62,916 nucleotides of DNA from an uncultured Prochlorococcus sp. (lineage in GTDB: Bacteria > Cyanobacteriota > Cyanobacteriia > PCC-6307 > Cyanobiaceae). The translations under genes were made by a program, and so were the position numbers. The notes under the pieces are model-generated. The model did no database searches, was not told the origin of the DNA, and worked only from the letters and a program-made list of their open reading frames with translations. Shown here piece by piece: positions 14,327 to 22,378 of this stretch. The stretch is taken from NCBI GenBank assembly GCA_902537445.1, contig CACBBI010000005.1, forward strand, positions 1 through 62,916, written 5' to 3'. Within the stretch, counting starts at the first letter, position 1. Each line of letters begins with the position of its first letter.

Positions 14327-14494
14327 TCATAAGATAATATTTTCTTCCTCAAGTTTTTTTTTAAGCTCTATAGGCATATATGCAATATCTTTCTTTATTG
14401 CATTAATAGCATCTATATACTTTTCAGGTTCAGCTAAAAGCATTTTTATTAAATTGTATTGACTTTCAATTTCTTCAGAAGAAAATTTTCCCAT
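14327..14494 (-). CDS. hypothetical helical protein, 55 aa
   Basis: Highly charged helix-rich protein (MGKFSSEEIESQYNLIKMLL, then ELKKKLEEEN). No membrane segment. It lies convergent to the plus-strand pair and downstream of the DUF3303 gene on the same strand. Function unknown. Confidence 0.5.
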   Translation of the reverse strand: MGKFSSEEIESQYNLIKMLLAEPEKYIDAINAIKKDIAYMPIELKKKLEEENIIL

Positions 14495-14555
14495 AAAAAA
14501 TATGTAATATCCTTTTTATATTAAATTAACAGTCACACAAAGAAAAGATTAACTA

Positions 14556-14867
14556 TTAGTTAGAAGCTGCTGCAATTTCTTTATGGACGGAAAGAAATTC
14601 TTTATCCGTTAAAACCGGCGTAACTTCAATTTCTACTCCAAAATTATCGACCCAAATACTACTCCATTTCCAAATGTTCTGATGATTTGAAGATTCAACA
14701 ATTGCCCAACCATTAGCTCCCTCAGGATTTACTACTCGATTAAGAACTTTAAAACCATCAAATTCATCACCTTCGCATCCTCCTTCAACAAAACCCGCAA
14801 AAGCTTCGGCCCCTTGCATATGACTTTCTTGATCTGGAAATTGCCAGTGTACTATGTAAGTTTGCAT
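14556..14867 (-). CDS. DUF3303-type protein, 103 aa
   Basis: It starts MQTYIVHWQFPDQESHMQGA and contains EGANGWAIVESSNHQNIWKW and VTPVLTDKEF, matching the protein at 7489 (HWSFK, EGWIVLKTDNP, IPVFTDEEA). Probable small ferredoxin-fold dimer of unknown role. Unlike its paralogue it lacks the recurrent promoter motif in the 80 bp upstream. Confidence 0.7.
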   Translation of the reverse strand: MQTYIVHWQFPDQESHMQGAEAFAGFVEGGCEGDEFDGFKVLNRVVNPEGANGWAIVESSNHQNIWKWSSIWVDNFGVEIEVTPVLTDKEFLSVHKEIAAASN

Positions 14868-14879
14868 GAATAAAATTAT

Positions 14880-15161
14880 TTTTTTAATTATTAATTATCG
14901 AATTTAAAAATTAAATAAAAAGTCTTTAAACACTAATTAAAAAAGGCTTAAACCTAAAAGGGAAAATAGCAAAAAAAAAGACTCTTACGAGCCTAGGTGA
15001 TGGGGACTCCTATAATGACAAATTAAACAGAAACAAACAACCCCACCAATAGGTAATTTTAAATACTTACAAACACCATATGTAGTGCTAAGATTTTAAA
15101 AAGGCTGGGTGATGGGGATTATCCCGCTTTTTGATTGGGGCGAAGCTAACGCCCTTTTTTT
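14880..15161 (+). other. intergenic region with repeated GGTGATGGGGA and terminator
   Basis: No gene was seen. The 11-mer GGTGATGGGGA occurs twice, near 14996-15006 and 15108-15118, each within a G-rich context. The second is followed by GGGATTATCCC and then a terminator. A short non-coding RNA ending at 15161 is possible. Confidence 0.35.
15137..15161 (+). terminator. Rho-independent terminator
   Basis: Stem GGGCG / CGCCC with loop AAGCTAA is followed by seven T. The start codon of the next ORF lies in the T-run, so the terminator ends an upstream, probably non-coding, transcript. Confidence 0.7.
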
Positions 15162-15443
15162 ATGGAAAAATTTACTTTAATCAATAAAGCCAGATCGAGG
15201 ATAAAAGTATTAGAACCTTTTGAAGATAGTTCTAAGAACTCTTCAATGATTAATGCAATTTTAATCTCCTATGGTTTCGTTTTTATGCGATCAAGTAAGC
15301 CAGTTATGAAAGGCTCTAGGGTTGAATCTGTAGAAGAAGCGAGAAACGAATATAAAAAACTATTGGAGAAAGGGAAGGGTGAGAAAAAACTTATAGATTC
15401 GATAGTTTTTTTAAAAAAAATGGTAAATAGGTACTTTACCTAA
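15162..15443 (+). CDS. hypothetical basic protein, 93 aa
   Basis: Basic soluble protein with a beta-rich first half and a helix ARNEYKKLLEKGKGEKKL in the second half. The ATG lies directly in the T-run of the terminator with no ribosome site, so the true start could be an internal one or transcription may read through. Family not recognised. Confidence 0.5.
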   Translation: MEKFTLINKARSRIKVLEPFEDSSKNSSMINAILISYGFVFMRSSKPVMKGSRVESVEEARNEYKKLLEKGKGEKKLIDSIVFLKKMVNRYFT

Positions 15444-15499
15444 AATTTGACATTATTAAAAATTAATTGCTAGATAAGCTTCAGAATGGAACATTGAAC

Positions 15500-15667
15500 A
15501 TGAAAAATGACATCTATTCAAATATTAAAGATTCAGATGCTTTGGAAAGTTTTTTCGAATGCATAACTTCTTGTAGCATCAATAATGAGGGAGTAGATTG
15601 CACAACAGCATGTTATGTAAAACATTTAGAACCAAACAATATCGATTACCCATTAAAATTTTCATAA
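15500..15667 (+). CDS. small protein with paired CX3C motifs, 55 aa
   Basis: It contains CITSC, then a spacer, then CTTAC: two CX3C units 9 residues apart, the layout of helical-hairpin disulfide or metal-binding proteins. The ATG at 15500 is preferred; a TTG frame starting at 15467 adds 11 unlikely residues. No signal peptide, so in the cytoplasm the cysteines may bind metal or be redox active; inference only. Confidence 0.5.
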   Translation: MKNDIYSNIKDSDALESFFECITSCSINNEGVDCTTACYVKHLEPNNIDYPLKFS

Positions 15668-15700
15668 ACAAAGCTTATTGATAATTGTTATATTTTGTTG

Positions 15701-15814
15701 ATGCTATTTCCTCCTCCTCAAGTTATTTTTGGGCTATTACTTTTATCTATAGCAGTAGTTCTCATCTGGGATATTAGATACAATCCTTTTGGAGAAGACG
15801 AAGACGGATTTTAA
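15701..15814 (+). CDS. small single-helix membrane protein, 37 aa
   Basis: It starts MLFPPPQVIFGLLLLSIAVV, one helix, then WDIRYNPFGEDEDGF. The short proline-rich start and acidic tail suggest a bitopic membrane peptide. Function unknown. Confidence 0.5.
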   Translation: MLFPPPQVIFGLLLLSIAVVLIWDIRYNPFGEDEDGF

Positions 15815-15817
15815 TCT

Positions 15818-15934
15818 TCAACTAGGAAGCTGATTTGTAGGTGCTGCGTGAAATCGCCGTTTCTTTCTTTTGAGTCTTTTGTAAGCGCCTAAGGAGCCTA
15901 AAAATAACAATTTAATAGCTATTAAGTTAATCAT
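15818..15934 (-). CDS. small basic membrane peptide, 38 aa
   Basis: One hydrophobic segment (MINLIAIKLLFLGSLGAY) is followed by KRLKRKKRRF, a strongly basic tail. It converges with the 37-aa ORF. Length makes this tentative. Confidence 0.4.
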   Translation of the reverse strand: MINLIAIKLLFLGSLGAYKRLKRKKRRFHAAPTNQLPS

Positions 15935-16115
15935 ATCAAGTTGTTTTATATATAAAAAAACAAATATGTTCTAGTTATCAATGATTAAAGTTATTTTTTC
16001 AAAAAGTGGCTAATTATGTACTAATTTTTAATTTTTAGCTTTGACATTAAGTACCCTAAACAACAAAGAGAAAATGCTTATCTGACCAAAAGTAATTTTA
16101 CTCAATAAGAATTAA

Positions 16116-16220
16116 TCACTTTTTCTTATTTCTCATTTGATATTGCAGAACAGCTTTTAGGTGTTGTACTTCTTTTTCTAAAGTCTTAATTCTTTTTTCT
16201 AGTTCTTCATTAGTTGCCAT
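16116..16220 (-). CDS. small coiled-coil protein, 34 aa
   Basis: Heptad-like sequence ELEKRIKTLEKEVQHLKAVL should form a coiled coil. ATG start, no membrane segment. Similar tiny coiled-coil ORFs are common in picocyanobacteria; function unknown. Confidence 0.5.
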   Translation of the reverse strand: MATNEELEKRIKTLEKEVQHLKAVLQYQMRNKKK

Positions 16221-16364
16221 ATTTTTTAGAGATAAATTCCTTGATATTTATACTATTAAAAAGGTGACTTGTTACCCATGGCAACCTCAAATAAGTATTA
16301 GGGCCTATTGATGGACATAATTTCTCTAGATAAATTATGCAGAGTATAAATTCAGGGGAAATTT

Positions 16365-16508
16365 ATGAGTGGAGATTATGAGACATTAGAAATCAATCAA
16401 CCTAAAATTACATATTTTCAGAAAAGATCCGAAAATAATACAAAATGGTTAGATGAATTAATCAACAAAATTGAAGATATGAAAAACAATATATCCAAAT
16501 CTGCTTAA
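16365..16508 (+). CDS. hypothetical protein, 47 aa
   Basis: Polar ORF (MSGDYETLEINQPKITYF) ending in an amphipathic helix. A ribosome site CAGGGGA lies 8 bp upstream. Its stop overlaps the ATG of a 20-codon ORF (TAATG). Confidence 0.5.
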   Translation: MSGDYETLEINQPKITYFQKRSENNTKWLDELINKIEDMKNNISKSA

Positions 16509-16570
16509 TGGCAGAAAAAGAGTTAAAGGAATTAGAGAAATTTGTAAAAGAAAATGGATACAACTACTAG
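16508..16570 (+). CDS. tiny ORF, 20 aa
   Basis: ATG overlaps the preceding stop (TAATG) and the product is a lysine/glutamate helix. The overlap is the only support. Confidence 0.25.
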   Translation: MAEKELKELEKFVKENGYNY

Positions 16571-16620
16571 CTAAAAGATATATATTTAAGGGAAGTTATT
16601 GACAGAAATAAAGAAAACGA

Positions 16621-16851
16621 ATGAGAGCAAATTTTCGACCAAACATTCGACTAGTTACCAACATTCCTTTAGTTATTGGTACTTTTGCAATTGCTTTAAA
16701 GATTACTCCAATAGCAGAGGTATATAAGGAAAAAAATTTATGTATTAAATATTTAAAACATCAAATAGATCGAGACAAGCTTATCAAAAGACTAAAAATA
16801 GTTAAACAAGCAAATCCATCTAGTATTTGTGATTCTGTCATTAAAAGTTAA
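16621..16851 (+). CDS. hypothetical exported or anchored protein, 76 aa
   Basis: A basic start and one hydrophobic segment (NIPLVIGTFAIALKI, about residues 14-28) look like a signal anchor. The remainder is lysine-rich with two cysteines (NLCIKY, SSICDSV) that could form a disulfide outside the membrane. It is followed closely by a DUF3721 protein. Family not recognised. Confidence 0.5.
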   Translation: MRANFRPNIRLVTNIPLVIGTFAIALKITPIAEVYKEKNLCIKYLKHQIDRDKLIKRLKIVKQANPSSICDSVIKS

Positions 16852-16853
16852 AA

Positions 16854-17075
16854 ATGAGTATTATACTTAGAAATTTTAAATTTCTTATTTTTTTATTTTT
16901 CTTATCTCTAAATTTCAATAGTTATTCTCTTTCACATACGAGGGGTACATTTCTTTCTGAAGAGGATGCTGAAAAAAGATCTTTAGAACTTGGTTGCGAA
17001 GGAATACATAAGAACCAAGAAAGATGGATGCCATGCAAAAACGAAAAAGAATTACATATTTATTTAAGGAAATAA
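16854..17075 (+). CDS. secreted DUF3721-type protein, 73 aa
   Basis: It has an N-terminal signal peptide (FKFLIFLFFLSLNFNSYS), then the DUF3721 motif: EEDAEKRSLELGCEGIHKN followed by ERWMPC. The pair of cysteines and GC-x-G-x-H...WMPC are the family hallmark in marine picocyanobacteria. Probably periplasmic, with unknown function. The next gene starts at the following base, so they are co-transcribed. Confidence 0.7.
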   Translation: MSIILRNFKFLIFLFFLSLNFNSYSLSHTRGTFLSEEDAEKRSLELGCEGIHKNQERWMPCKNEKELHIYLRK

Positions 17076-17333
17076 ATGGGAAAATTAAAAACCGATAAAA
17101 GAAAAATTCATAGAAAAATAACGGCACTTTCAGCAATCCCTTTACTAATTACTATTTTATCTGGGACTATTTATAGTATTCTTCAACCACTAGGGATAGA
17201 TGCTTTTTGGTTAATCAAATGGCATACAGGCAATTTTGGCATTATTAATCTGCAACCTTTTTACTCGATATTTCTTGGTATAGCATCAATAATTTCTTTA
17301 ATATCTGGCATTAGTCTATTAAAAAAAACTTAG
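17076..17333 (+). CDS. two-helix membrane protein, 85 aa
   Basis: A basic N-terminus KLKTDKRKIHRKITAL leads into a helix (IPLLITILSGTIYSI) and a second helix near the C-terminus (SIFLGIASIISLISGISLL), with a WLIKWHTGNFG loop. The RKIHR...LP-LLI-LSG pattern resembles the first helix of PepSY-type membrane proteins. It abuts the DUF3721 gene and may act with that secreted protein; inference. Confidence 0.6.
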   Translation: MGKLKTDKRKIHRKITALSAIPLLITILSGTIYSILQPLGIDAFWLIKWHTGNFGIINLQPFYSIFLGIASIISLISGISLLKKT

Positions 17334-17358
17334 ATAAACTCTAAGCCAAACCAAAAAT

Positions 17359-17559
17359 TTAATTAATACTATTTGCTCCTCCGCTCACCAAGAAAATTAT
17401 CGCTCCTAGTGCCATTGTTGCCACACCTATATAAGGGTATTTCTTGATTTTTGATTTGGTAATAGGAAGCCATGAAATATATCTATCAGATTTATTTAAT
17501 TCAACTTTTTTTTGTCTAGGCGGCAATCCTAATTCTTCTCTTCTTTTAGCTTCACCCAT
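17359..17559 (-). CDS. DUF2839-type protein (MGEAKRR), 66 aa
   Basis: It begins MGEAKRREELGLPPRQKK, the signature of a cyanobacterial family (DUF2839) with one C-terminal transmembrane helix (IGVATMALGAIIFLVSGG). A paralogue is at 19758-19973. The role is unknown. Confidence 0.75.
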   Translation of the reverse strand: MGEAKRREELGLPPRQKKVELNKSDRYISWLPITKSKIKKYPYIGVATMALGAIIFLVSGGANSIN

Positions 17560-17661
17560 AATCTTAAATTTATGTATAAACCAATATTAAAAATCATGTT
17601 CTACAACTGCGAGCTAATTTATTAAAAATAGTTCTCTATATATGGATAAATTATTTAAAAT

Positions 17662-17808
17662 TTATTTAGCCTTCTTTAAATATAGATTCTTTGTATTTGC
17701 CTGATCTGATGTAAATAACAAAATTAATATAGTTCCAACTAGAAATGAAAAAATCATTGTTAAACCAACAACTTCAACCATCTCACTAGGCAGATAATTT
17801 AGAAACAT
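17662..17808 (-). CDS. small single-helix membrane protein, 48 aa
   Basis: A hydrophobic segment (VVGLTMIFSFLVGTILILLF) is flanked by polar ends. It has a clear ATG and good coding pattern. Not recognised. Confidence 0.5.
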   Translation of the reverse strand: MFLNYLPSEMVEVVGLTMIFSFLVGTILILLFTSDQANTKNLYLKKAK

Positions 17809-17962
17809 GATGAATCGATCTCTTATTTTAAACTTAGCAATTGTATTTTTTATGTAAAGTAAGTATTCTTTCTTAAATTTAGAAAAGAAGTCAGTGAGTC
17901 TTCATACTCTCAACTTACTTCTATTGTAAGGATAAATCTTTTCTTAGTTAATCAAAATTTTA

Positions 17963-18253
17963 TTACTTGGCTATCCCTATTTTCTTAAGAAATTTCAGAT
18001 AAGGCAAGGCCCAATTACCAAAGGTAAAAGAGATTGTCGTATTTTTTGTACTTGGGAATAATGTTTTAGAACGTATAGAGGCCAATTTAGATAATTTCTT
18101 AATAGTCTCTGCTTCTAAATTATCCATATGCAATTTTTTTTGAACACCTCGATTTTTCTTCTGTGGCAAATAATTTTCTATAAACCATAAGACTTGATCT
18201 AACTTTGATTTATTGGGTAAGTTATTAAATCGTTTATTTTTCTCTTTAAACAT
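17963..18253 (-). CDS. hypothetical basic protein, 96 aa
   Basis: Soluble, lysine-rich protein with helices (KLDQVLWFIENYLPQKKN; AETIKKLSKLASI). No motif recognised. A bidirectional hairpin at 18391-18420 separates it from the upstream gene. Confidence 0.5.
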   Translation of the reverse strand: MFKEKNKRFNNLPNKSKLDQVLWFIENYLPQKKNRGVQKKLHMDNLEAETIKKLSKLASIRSKTLFPSTKNTTISFTFGNWALPYLKFLKKIGIAK

Positions 18254-18390
18254 TTTTATTTACCTATTTATTCCTAAGTTAAATTTGCCATTTATATACT
18301 TTAAATCAATAGTAAAAGTATCAAAATATTGTTCTTTTAATAATCGAGAATCTGTAAAGCAGATATATTTAAATTCCTATATTTCCTTAT

Positions 18391-18420
18391 AAAAAAAAGA
18401 GGGTTTAATCCCTCTTTTTT
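18391..18420. terminator. bidirectional terminator hairpin
   Basis: GAGGG-TTTAAT-CCCTC flanked by eight A on the left and six T on the right, so it can act on both strands; mainly it ends the 56-aa minus-strand gene at 18442. Confidence 0.75.
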
Positions 18421-18441
18421 ATATCAGTGCCAAATAAGAAT

Positions 18442-18612
18442 TTAATTTTTTGATTCTTTTAATTTCATTTCTTTTTGTGTTTGCCTGATTCTTTCTTCAA
18501 AGACGGATCTTCTGTATGGAGTTACTTCTCCATTTTTAGTTGCCAAAAGTTGGGCTTTATAAAGCCTATTGGCTCTTGTGATTTTTTCTCTTATTTTTAA
18601 GAGGTTATTCAT
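18442..18612 (-). CDS. hypothetical basic helical protein, 56 aa
   Basis: Basic, helical protein (LLKIREKITRANRLYKAQLL; YRRSVFEERIRQTQKEMK). No membrane segment. It ends at the terminator at 18391-18420. Function unknown. Confidence 0.5.
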   Translation of the reverse strand: MNNLLKIREKITRANRLYKAQLLATKNGEVTPYRRSVFEERIRQTQKEMKLKESKN

Positions 18613-18800
18613 GATCTTGTGCAGTTAATGAGAATCCCGTTCCCTATTCCCATTTCATGCGTCCAGAGATATAAACTTGGATGAACGTTAATGAACAATA
18701 ACACCTCCTAAAAAATAACGCGAGAGTAATTTTTACTAATTATTTTCTCAATAATAAAGAATTTATAAATTAGGAAAATAATATTTTGGTATTGAGTTCA

Positions 18801-19079
18801 TTAGTATAAGAAAATGGTCTGGGAACCATCATTCTTATCCTGAACAACTATTTTTTTGTTTGGGAAAATATCTGATAATATTCTTTTCAAATTTGAATTA
18901 TCTGAAGGAATTTTATCATCCATATTTTTTGAATTAATTTTCCAATTTTCATCTACAAATAGTTCTTTATCATCACTATTTTTTGGTTCAATTAAGGTCT
19001 TATTTAGAATCTTAAGTAACAAATCAGAATCATATTCTCTAAATTCTTGATGGCTATCTTTGTAATTTTTAAACATCAT
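18801..19079 (-). CDS. hypothetical protein, 92 aa
   Basis: Charged soluble protein (HQEFREYDSDLLLKILNKTL) with a C-terminal beta-like segment KIVVQDKNDGSQTIFLY. The plus-strand reading of the same DNA is phenylalanine/serine rich and unlikely. No recognised family. Confidence 0.5.
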   Translation of the reverse strand: MMFKNYKDSHQEFREYDSDLLLKILNKTLIEPKNSDDKELFVDENWKINSKNMDDKIPSDNSNLKRILSDIFPNKKIVVQDKNDGSQTIFLY

Positions 19080-19301
19080 TTAGAAATCTAAAGTTCCTAA
19101 ATCATGCTTGATAAATTTGAAGAATACAAGGTATTAATTACCTAAAATTTTGTTCAGAACAAAAAATTAATGATGAAATTAAAACATATTTCTGTAGAAA
19201 ATTTATTTACAAAATATTTAAAGAATGATATTTAAAAAGATTAATTAATCATTTACACAATTTATTTACTTGTTAAGTTTCAAATAAGAGATTCAGGGAA
19301 A

Positions 19302-19433
19302 ATGCCAAGAGTAATTAACAAAAAAATTAGACTTTTAAGATGGTTAAACTCAGGAATGATATTACCATTTATCTTTATGGCTGCATCCTCATCTATCATT
19401 CTTTATTGTGTTTTATTTATCCTAATAAAATAG
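19302..19433 (+). CDS. small membrane protein, 43 aa
   Basis: A basic N-terminus (MPRVINKKIRLLRWLNSG) and then one long hydrophobic helix to the end. RBS AGGGAAA is upstream. Unknown function. Confidence 0.5.
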   Translation: MPRVINKKIRLLRWLNSGMILPFIFMAASSSIILYCVLFILIK

Positions 19434-19442
19434 CTTTCTCAT

Positions 19443-19577
19443 TTAGGCGGCTAAACTTTCCTCTGATTTAGACATAATAATTGCAGCTTTTTTTAATAAA
19501 CTAACTACTTCTTTTCTTCCAACTGCATTATCAGCTTGACGCATAATTTCAGCATATTTTTTATTTATTTTTTTCAT
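19443..19577 (-). CDS. hypothetical basic protein, 44 aa
   Basis: Helical and basic (MKKINKKYAEIMRQADNAVG; EVVSLLKKAA). Converges with the 43-aa membrane ORF. Not recognised. Confidence 0.45.
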   Translation of the reverse strand: MKKINKKYAEIMRQADNAVGRKEVVSLLKKAAIIMSKSEESLAA

Positions 19578-19757
19578 AAATAGTTTTAATTTAATCCAAA
19601 ATTACAACACTATATGATGGTGTCAATCGTAAATAATTCTTATATATTACTTCTTTAATTATATTTGCTCAAAAAAATTGTTCATTTATTATCCTTAAAT
19701 TTTTTTTAATTGATGCCGCCAAAGAATCATAAATATAAAAAACAACAATCCTTATAA

Positions 19758-19973
19758 TTAAACAATATTAAAGGATTTGAAAACATAAAATAAACCTCCT
19801 ATTAGGATCAATATTGCAGCTCCATAAAAAAGAAAAGGGATAATTGGATATTTATATAATGTAGACCTTACTTTTTGTTGTATAGCTTTTTTATCAAGTT
19901 GAGGTAGCTTGATATCTTCAGTTTTTTCTCTAGGCGAAATACCTAAATTTTTTCTTCTCTTTGCCTCTCCCAT
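19758..19973 (-). CDS. DUF2839-type protein (MGEAKRR), 71 aa
   Basis: It starts MGEAKRRKNLGISPREKT with a single C-terminal transmembrane helix (IIPFLFYGAAILILIGGLFY), and is a paralogue of 17359-17559. It follows a 76-aa gene on the same strand by 2 bp, so the two are co-transcribed. Confidence 0.75.
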   Translation of the reverse strand: MGEAKRRKNLGISPREKTEDIKLPQLDKKAIQQKVRSTLYKYPIIPFLFYGAAILILIGGLFYVFKSFNIV

Positions 19974-19975
19974 AA

Positions 19976-20206
19976 TTAATACTTAGGTATTCCCATACAT
20001 TTTAAATAATTGTTATCAGCTAAATCTAAAATTTGATTCCATTCTTCATGAGATGTTTCCAAATTATTTTTAAAATCTTTTTCAAATTTAAGAATACATC
20101 TTTTTTCTATATTTTCTGGAGAATTATAATTTCTTAAAAAAGAAACACTCAAATAAGATAATGATGAAAAAACTATAATTATTTTTGCAATTATAAAATT
20201 ATTCAT
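19976..20206 (-). CDS. hypothetical exported or anchored protein, 76 aa
   Basis: N-terminal hydrophobic segment (FIIAKIIIVFSSLSYLSVSF), then a soluble part with two cysteines (EKRCILKFEK and LKCMGIP). It forms an operon with the DUF2839 gene. Unknown function. Confidence 0.5.
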   Translation of the reverse strand: MNNFIIAKIIIVFSSLSYLSVSFLRNYNSPENIEKRCILKFEKDFKNNLETSHEEWNQILDLADNNYLKCMGIPKY

Positions 20207-20285
20207 ATCTTTGATATTACCTTATAAATAAATAAGTTACTTGTTTGTTTTATAATTAATTTAATCTATTAAAAACAATTATCAA

Positions 20286-20483
20286 ATGATAAATTCGGTA
20301 GATTTTAAAAATTTGCCTATTGAGGATTTGGTTGTTTCAGGGTTAATAATCTTCATGATGTCGACGATTATTGCCAATATTTATGACCCATTATTAGGAA
20401 TAACTTATGCATTTGGGAATATACTTACTCTTACTTTTTTGAGCTGGTTATACAAAGAGACTTGGAGTGATCCAAAGAAATAA
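20286..20483 (+). CDS. two-helix membrane protein, 65 aa
   Basis: Hydrophobic segments at about residues 15-33 and 38-55, with an acidic N-terminus (NSVDFKNLPIEDLVV). Not recognised. Confidence 0.5.
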   Translation: MINSVDFKNLPIEDLVVSGLIIFMMSTIIANIYDPLLGITYAFGNILTLTFLSWLYKETWSDPKK

Positions 20484-20509
20484 AACAAATTTAGAAAAAA
20501 ATAAAAAAA

Positions 20510-20623
20510 CTACTTCTGCATTTTTAATTTTGAAGAATACTTTAAATTAACAATGTACGTTGCAAGAAGAGAAAGTATCAAAAAAAATAATAAGCTTTCC
20601 AAGGTAGATTGGGGCATAACCAT
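20510..20623 (-). CDS. small single-helix membrane protein, 37 aa
   Basis: MVMPQSTLESLLFFLILSLL then a basic tail. The opposing 28-codon plus-strand ORF at 20622 is less convincing. Length makes the call tentative. Confidence 0.4.
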   Translation of the reverse strand: MVMPQSTLESLLFFLILSLLATYIVNLKYSSKLKMQK

Positions 20624-20704
20624 GAGTAGTACCAAAAATGATATATCTTTAGAGAAACGAATTCTGAAGAAAAATCAACCCTTTAATGATTTTTTATTTT
20701 CAAA

Positions 20705-22021
20705 TTAATAAATCCCAATCCCAAAAAATGAATTTGCAATAAACAATAAACTAAATAATGTTAAAAAAATTAATCCTATCCAACTTATTGTTTTTAGAAA
20801 AAATCCATATCTATTTTTAAATGGTACTAATTTGCTATTTATAGTATCCATTGCCATCCACGCGAATAAAGGGGCGGTTAGAAAACTTCCAGTCATTGCA
20901 GCAAATACAAAATCTTTTACTCCTATACCTCCTGACCTTGCAATAAGCAAAGCTATTAATGATGCAAAGATATGTACAATCATCCAAATTTGAAATCTAT
21001 TTCGCTCTGCTTTGGAATCCAGGTGTCCAAAATCAGTGCCTCTCAATAATCCTTGAATAGCAGAAATACTTCTTGGATATGCATCTAGACAAGTAATTGT
21101 AGTACTAAACATTGCGGCAAATGCTGCAGGTATTATGATCCATTTAGCCCAATTCCCGATGGATTTAGTGTAAAGGAGTATTAACTTTTGAGCGAAAGAA
21201 ACTCCACTTCCGGAAAGCATTCCATCGCCAGTACCATACATTGTTATTGCGCCAAGAGTAAGGAAGAAAATAGCAGTAACAACAGTTATTAAGTAACCGA
21301 GATTAAAATCAAATTCTGCTTCACTAATATTTGGTTTGTAGTTTGAATCTTTTGCTCGAGAAAACATCCATAAAGAAGGCCAAACACACAACTCTACTGG
21401 GCAAGGCATCCATCCCATTAATGGGATCAAAAAAGCTAAATTTGTTAACTTCCATGGGCTGACTTCTGGTTCAAAAAAACTAATTTTTAGAGACTCATTT
21501 ATTGAACCTTTGAATAAAAGTGATAAAACTGCAAATAATGTTAAAAAAGTTAGAAGAGATACTAAAAATTTCGAAATCCTATCAAGGGCTTTATATTTCC
21601 CAAGAATTAATATCATTCCAGAAACAATCAGGATTCCTATAGACAAGTCCATGGCTGGAAAAGCTGAGAAAAAGGGAATATTAGTTAAAAGAACACCAGA
21701 GACAAAACTTACAGCCGCTATTGTGAAAGTACCTGTAATTAGACTAACTATTAGAAATAAAGGAAGATATAAAGAATTCCGCTCTTTGAAACCTTCTAAT
21801 AATGATTTACCAGTAGAAGCTGTAAATCTAGTCCCAACCAACAAGAATGGATATTTAAAAAGATTAGTAAGAAGGATTAGGCCAACTAATGAAAATCCAA
21901 ACCTTGCACCAGCAGTAGTTGATGACAATAAATGAGAACCCCCAATAGCCGCTCCAGCTAGCAAAATTCCAGGACCTAAACTTTTTTGTATACCTTTTGT
22001 TAAATTCATGTCTTTGATCAA
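20705..22021 (-). CDS. Nramp-like divalent metal transporter, 438 aa
   Basis: About 11 hydrophobic segments with the Nramp fold order (LGPGILLAGAAIGGSHL in helix 1; PLMGWMPCPVELCVWPS in helix 6). Canonical MntH/Nramp proteins carry DPGN in helix 1 and MPH in helix 6 as the metal site. Here helix 1 reads GAAIGGSH and helix 6 reads MPCPVE, so the usual Asp, Asn and His ligands are absent. It therefore belongs to a divergent branch whose substrate may not be manganese. ATG at 22021; a second ATG four codons on is possible. Confidence 0.75.
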   Translation of the reverse strand: MIKDMNLTKGIQKSLGPGILLAGAAIGGSHLLSSTTAGARFGFSLVGLILLTNLFKYPFLLVGTRFTASTGKSLLEGFKERNSLYLPLFLIVSLITGTFTIAAVSFVSGVLLTNIPFFSAFPAMDLSIGILIVSGMILILGKYKALDRISKFLVSLLTFLTLFAVLSLLFKGSINESLKISFFEPEVSPWKLTNLAFLIPLMGWMPCPVELCVWPSLWMFSRAKDSNYKPNISEAEFDFNLGYLITVVTAIFFLTLGAITMYGTGDGMLSGSGVSFAQKLILLYTKSIGNWAKWIIIPAAFAAMFSTTITCLDAYPRSISAIQGLLRGTDFGHLDSKAERNRFQIWMIVHIFASLIALLIARSGGIGVKDFVFAAMTGSFLTAPLFAWMAMDTINSKLVPFKNRYGFFLKTISWIGLIFLTLFSLLFIANSFFGIGIY

Positions 22022-22026
22022 ATGAT

Positions 22027-22143
22027 TTAATTTAATTTTTGAGCCCTTCTAAACTTATTTTTTAATACTCTTTTTTTAAACTCAAAATCAGATAATGAGT
22101 GAAAAATAAAAAGAATAATTAGTAATCCTATTCGAACTTTCAT
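22027..22143 (-). CDS. small basic membrane peptide, 38 aa
   Basis: MKVRIGLLIILFIFHSLSD is a hydrophobic start or signal anchor, followed by a strongly basic tail (KKRVLKNKFRRAQK). GGAGATAT lies before the ATG as ribosome site. It sits just upstream of the transporter gene on the same strand. Confidence 0.45.
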   Translation of the reverse strand: MKVRIGLLIILFIFHSLSDFEFKKRVLKNKFRRAQKLN

Positions 22144-22170
22144 AAGATATCTCCTTCAAATATGCTTTTA

Positions 22171-22287
22171 TCAGATATTTATTTTGTATTGAACCTCTTT
22201 TCTCCATAAGATTCTCAAAAACCTATCTAAAACATCTAATTCCTTTTTATCAAAACTTTTTATTTTCTTTTTATTTTGTTTTTGCAT
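22171..22287 (-). CDS. small basic protein, 38 aa
   Basis: Lysine-rich start (MQKQNKKKIKSFDKKELD) and a helix DVLDRFLRILWRKEVQY. No membrane segment. Tentative. Confidence 0.4.
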   Translation of the reverse strand: MQKQNKKKIKSFDKKELDVLDRFLRILWRKEVQYKINI

Positions 22288-22378
22288 AAATTATTACTTA
22301 AGTATTTCAACTTTAAACTGAGCTAAAAAAAACACAATAAGCAAAACTTCTTAAAGCTCAAGGTAGTTTGGATTGTTT

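Noticed and set aside
20622-20708. 28-codon plus-strand ORF overlapping the transporter stop
   Set aside because: Too short, no ribosome site, and it overlaps a better minus-strand ORF.
21510-21935. Plus-strand 141-codon ORF inside the transporter
   Set aside because: Antisense shadow; the minus-strand frame has clear membrane-transporter character.
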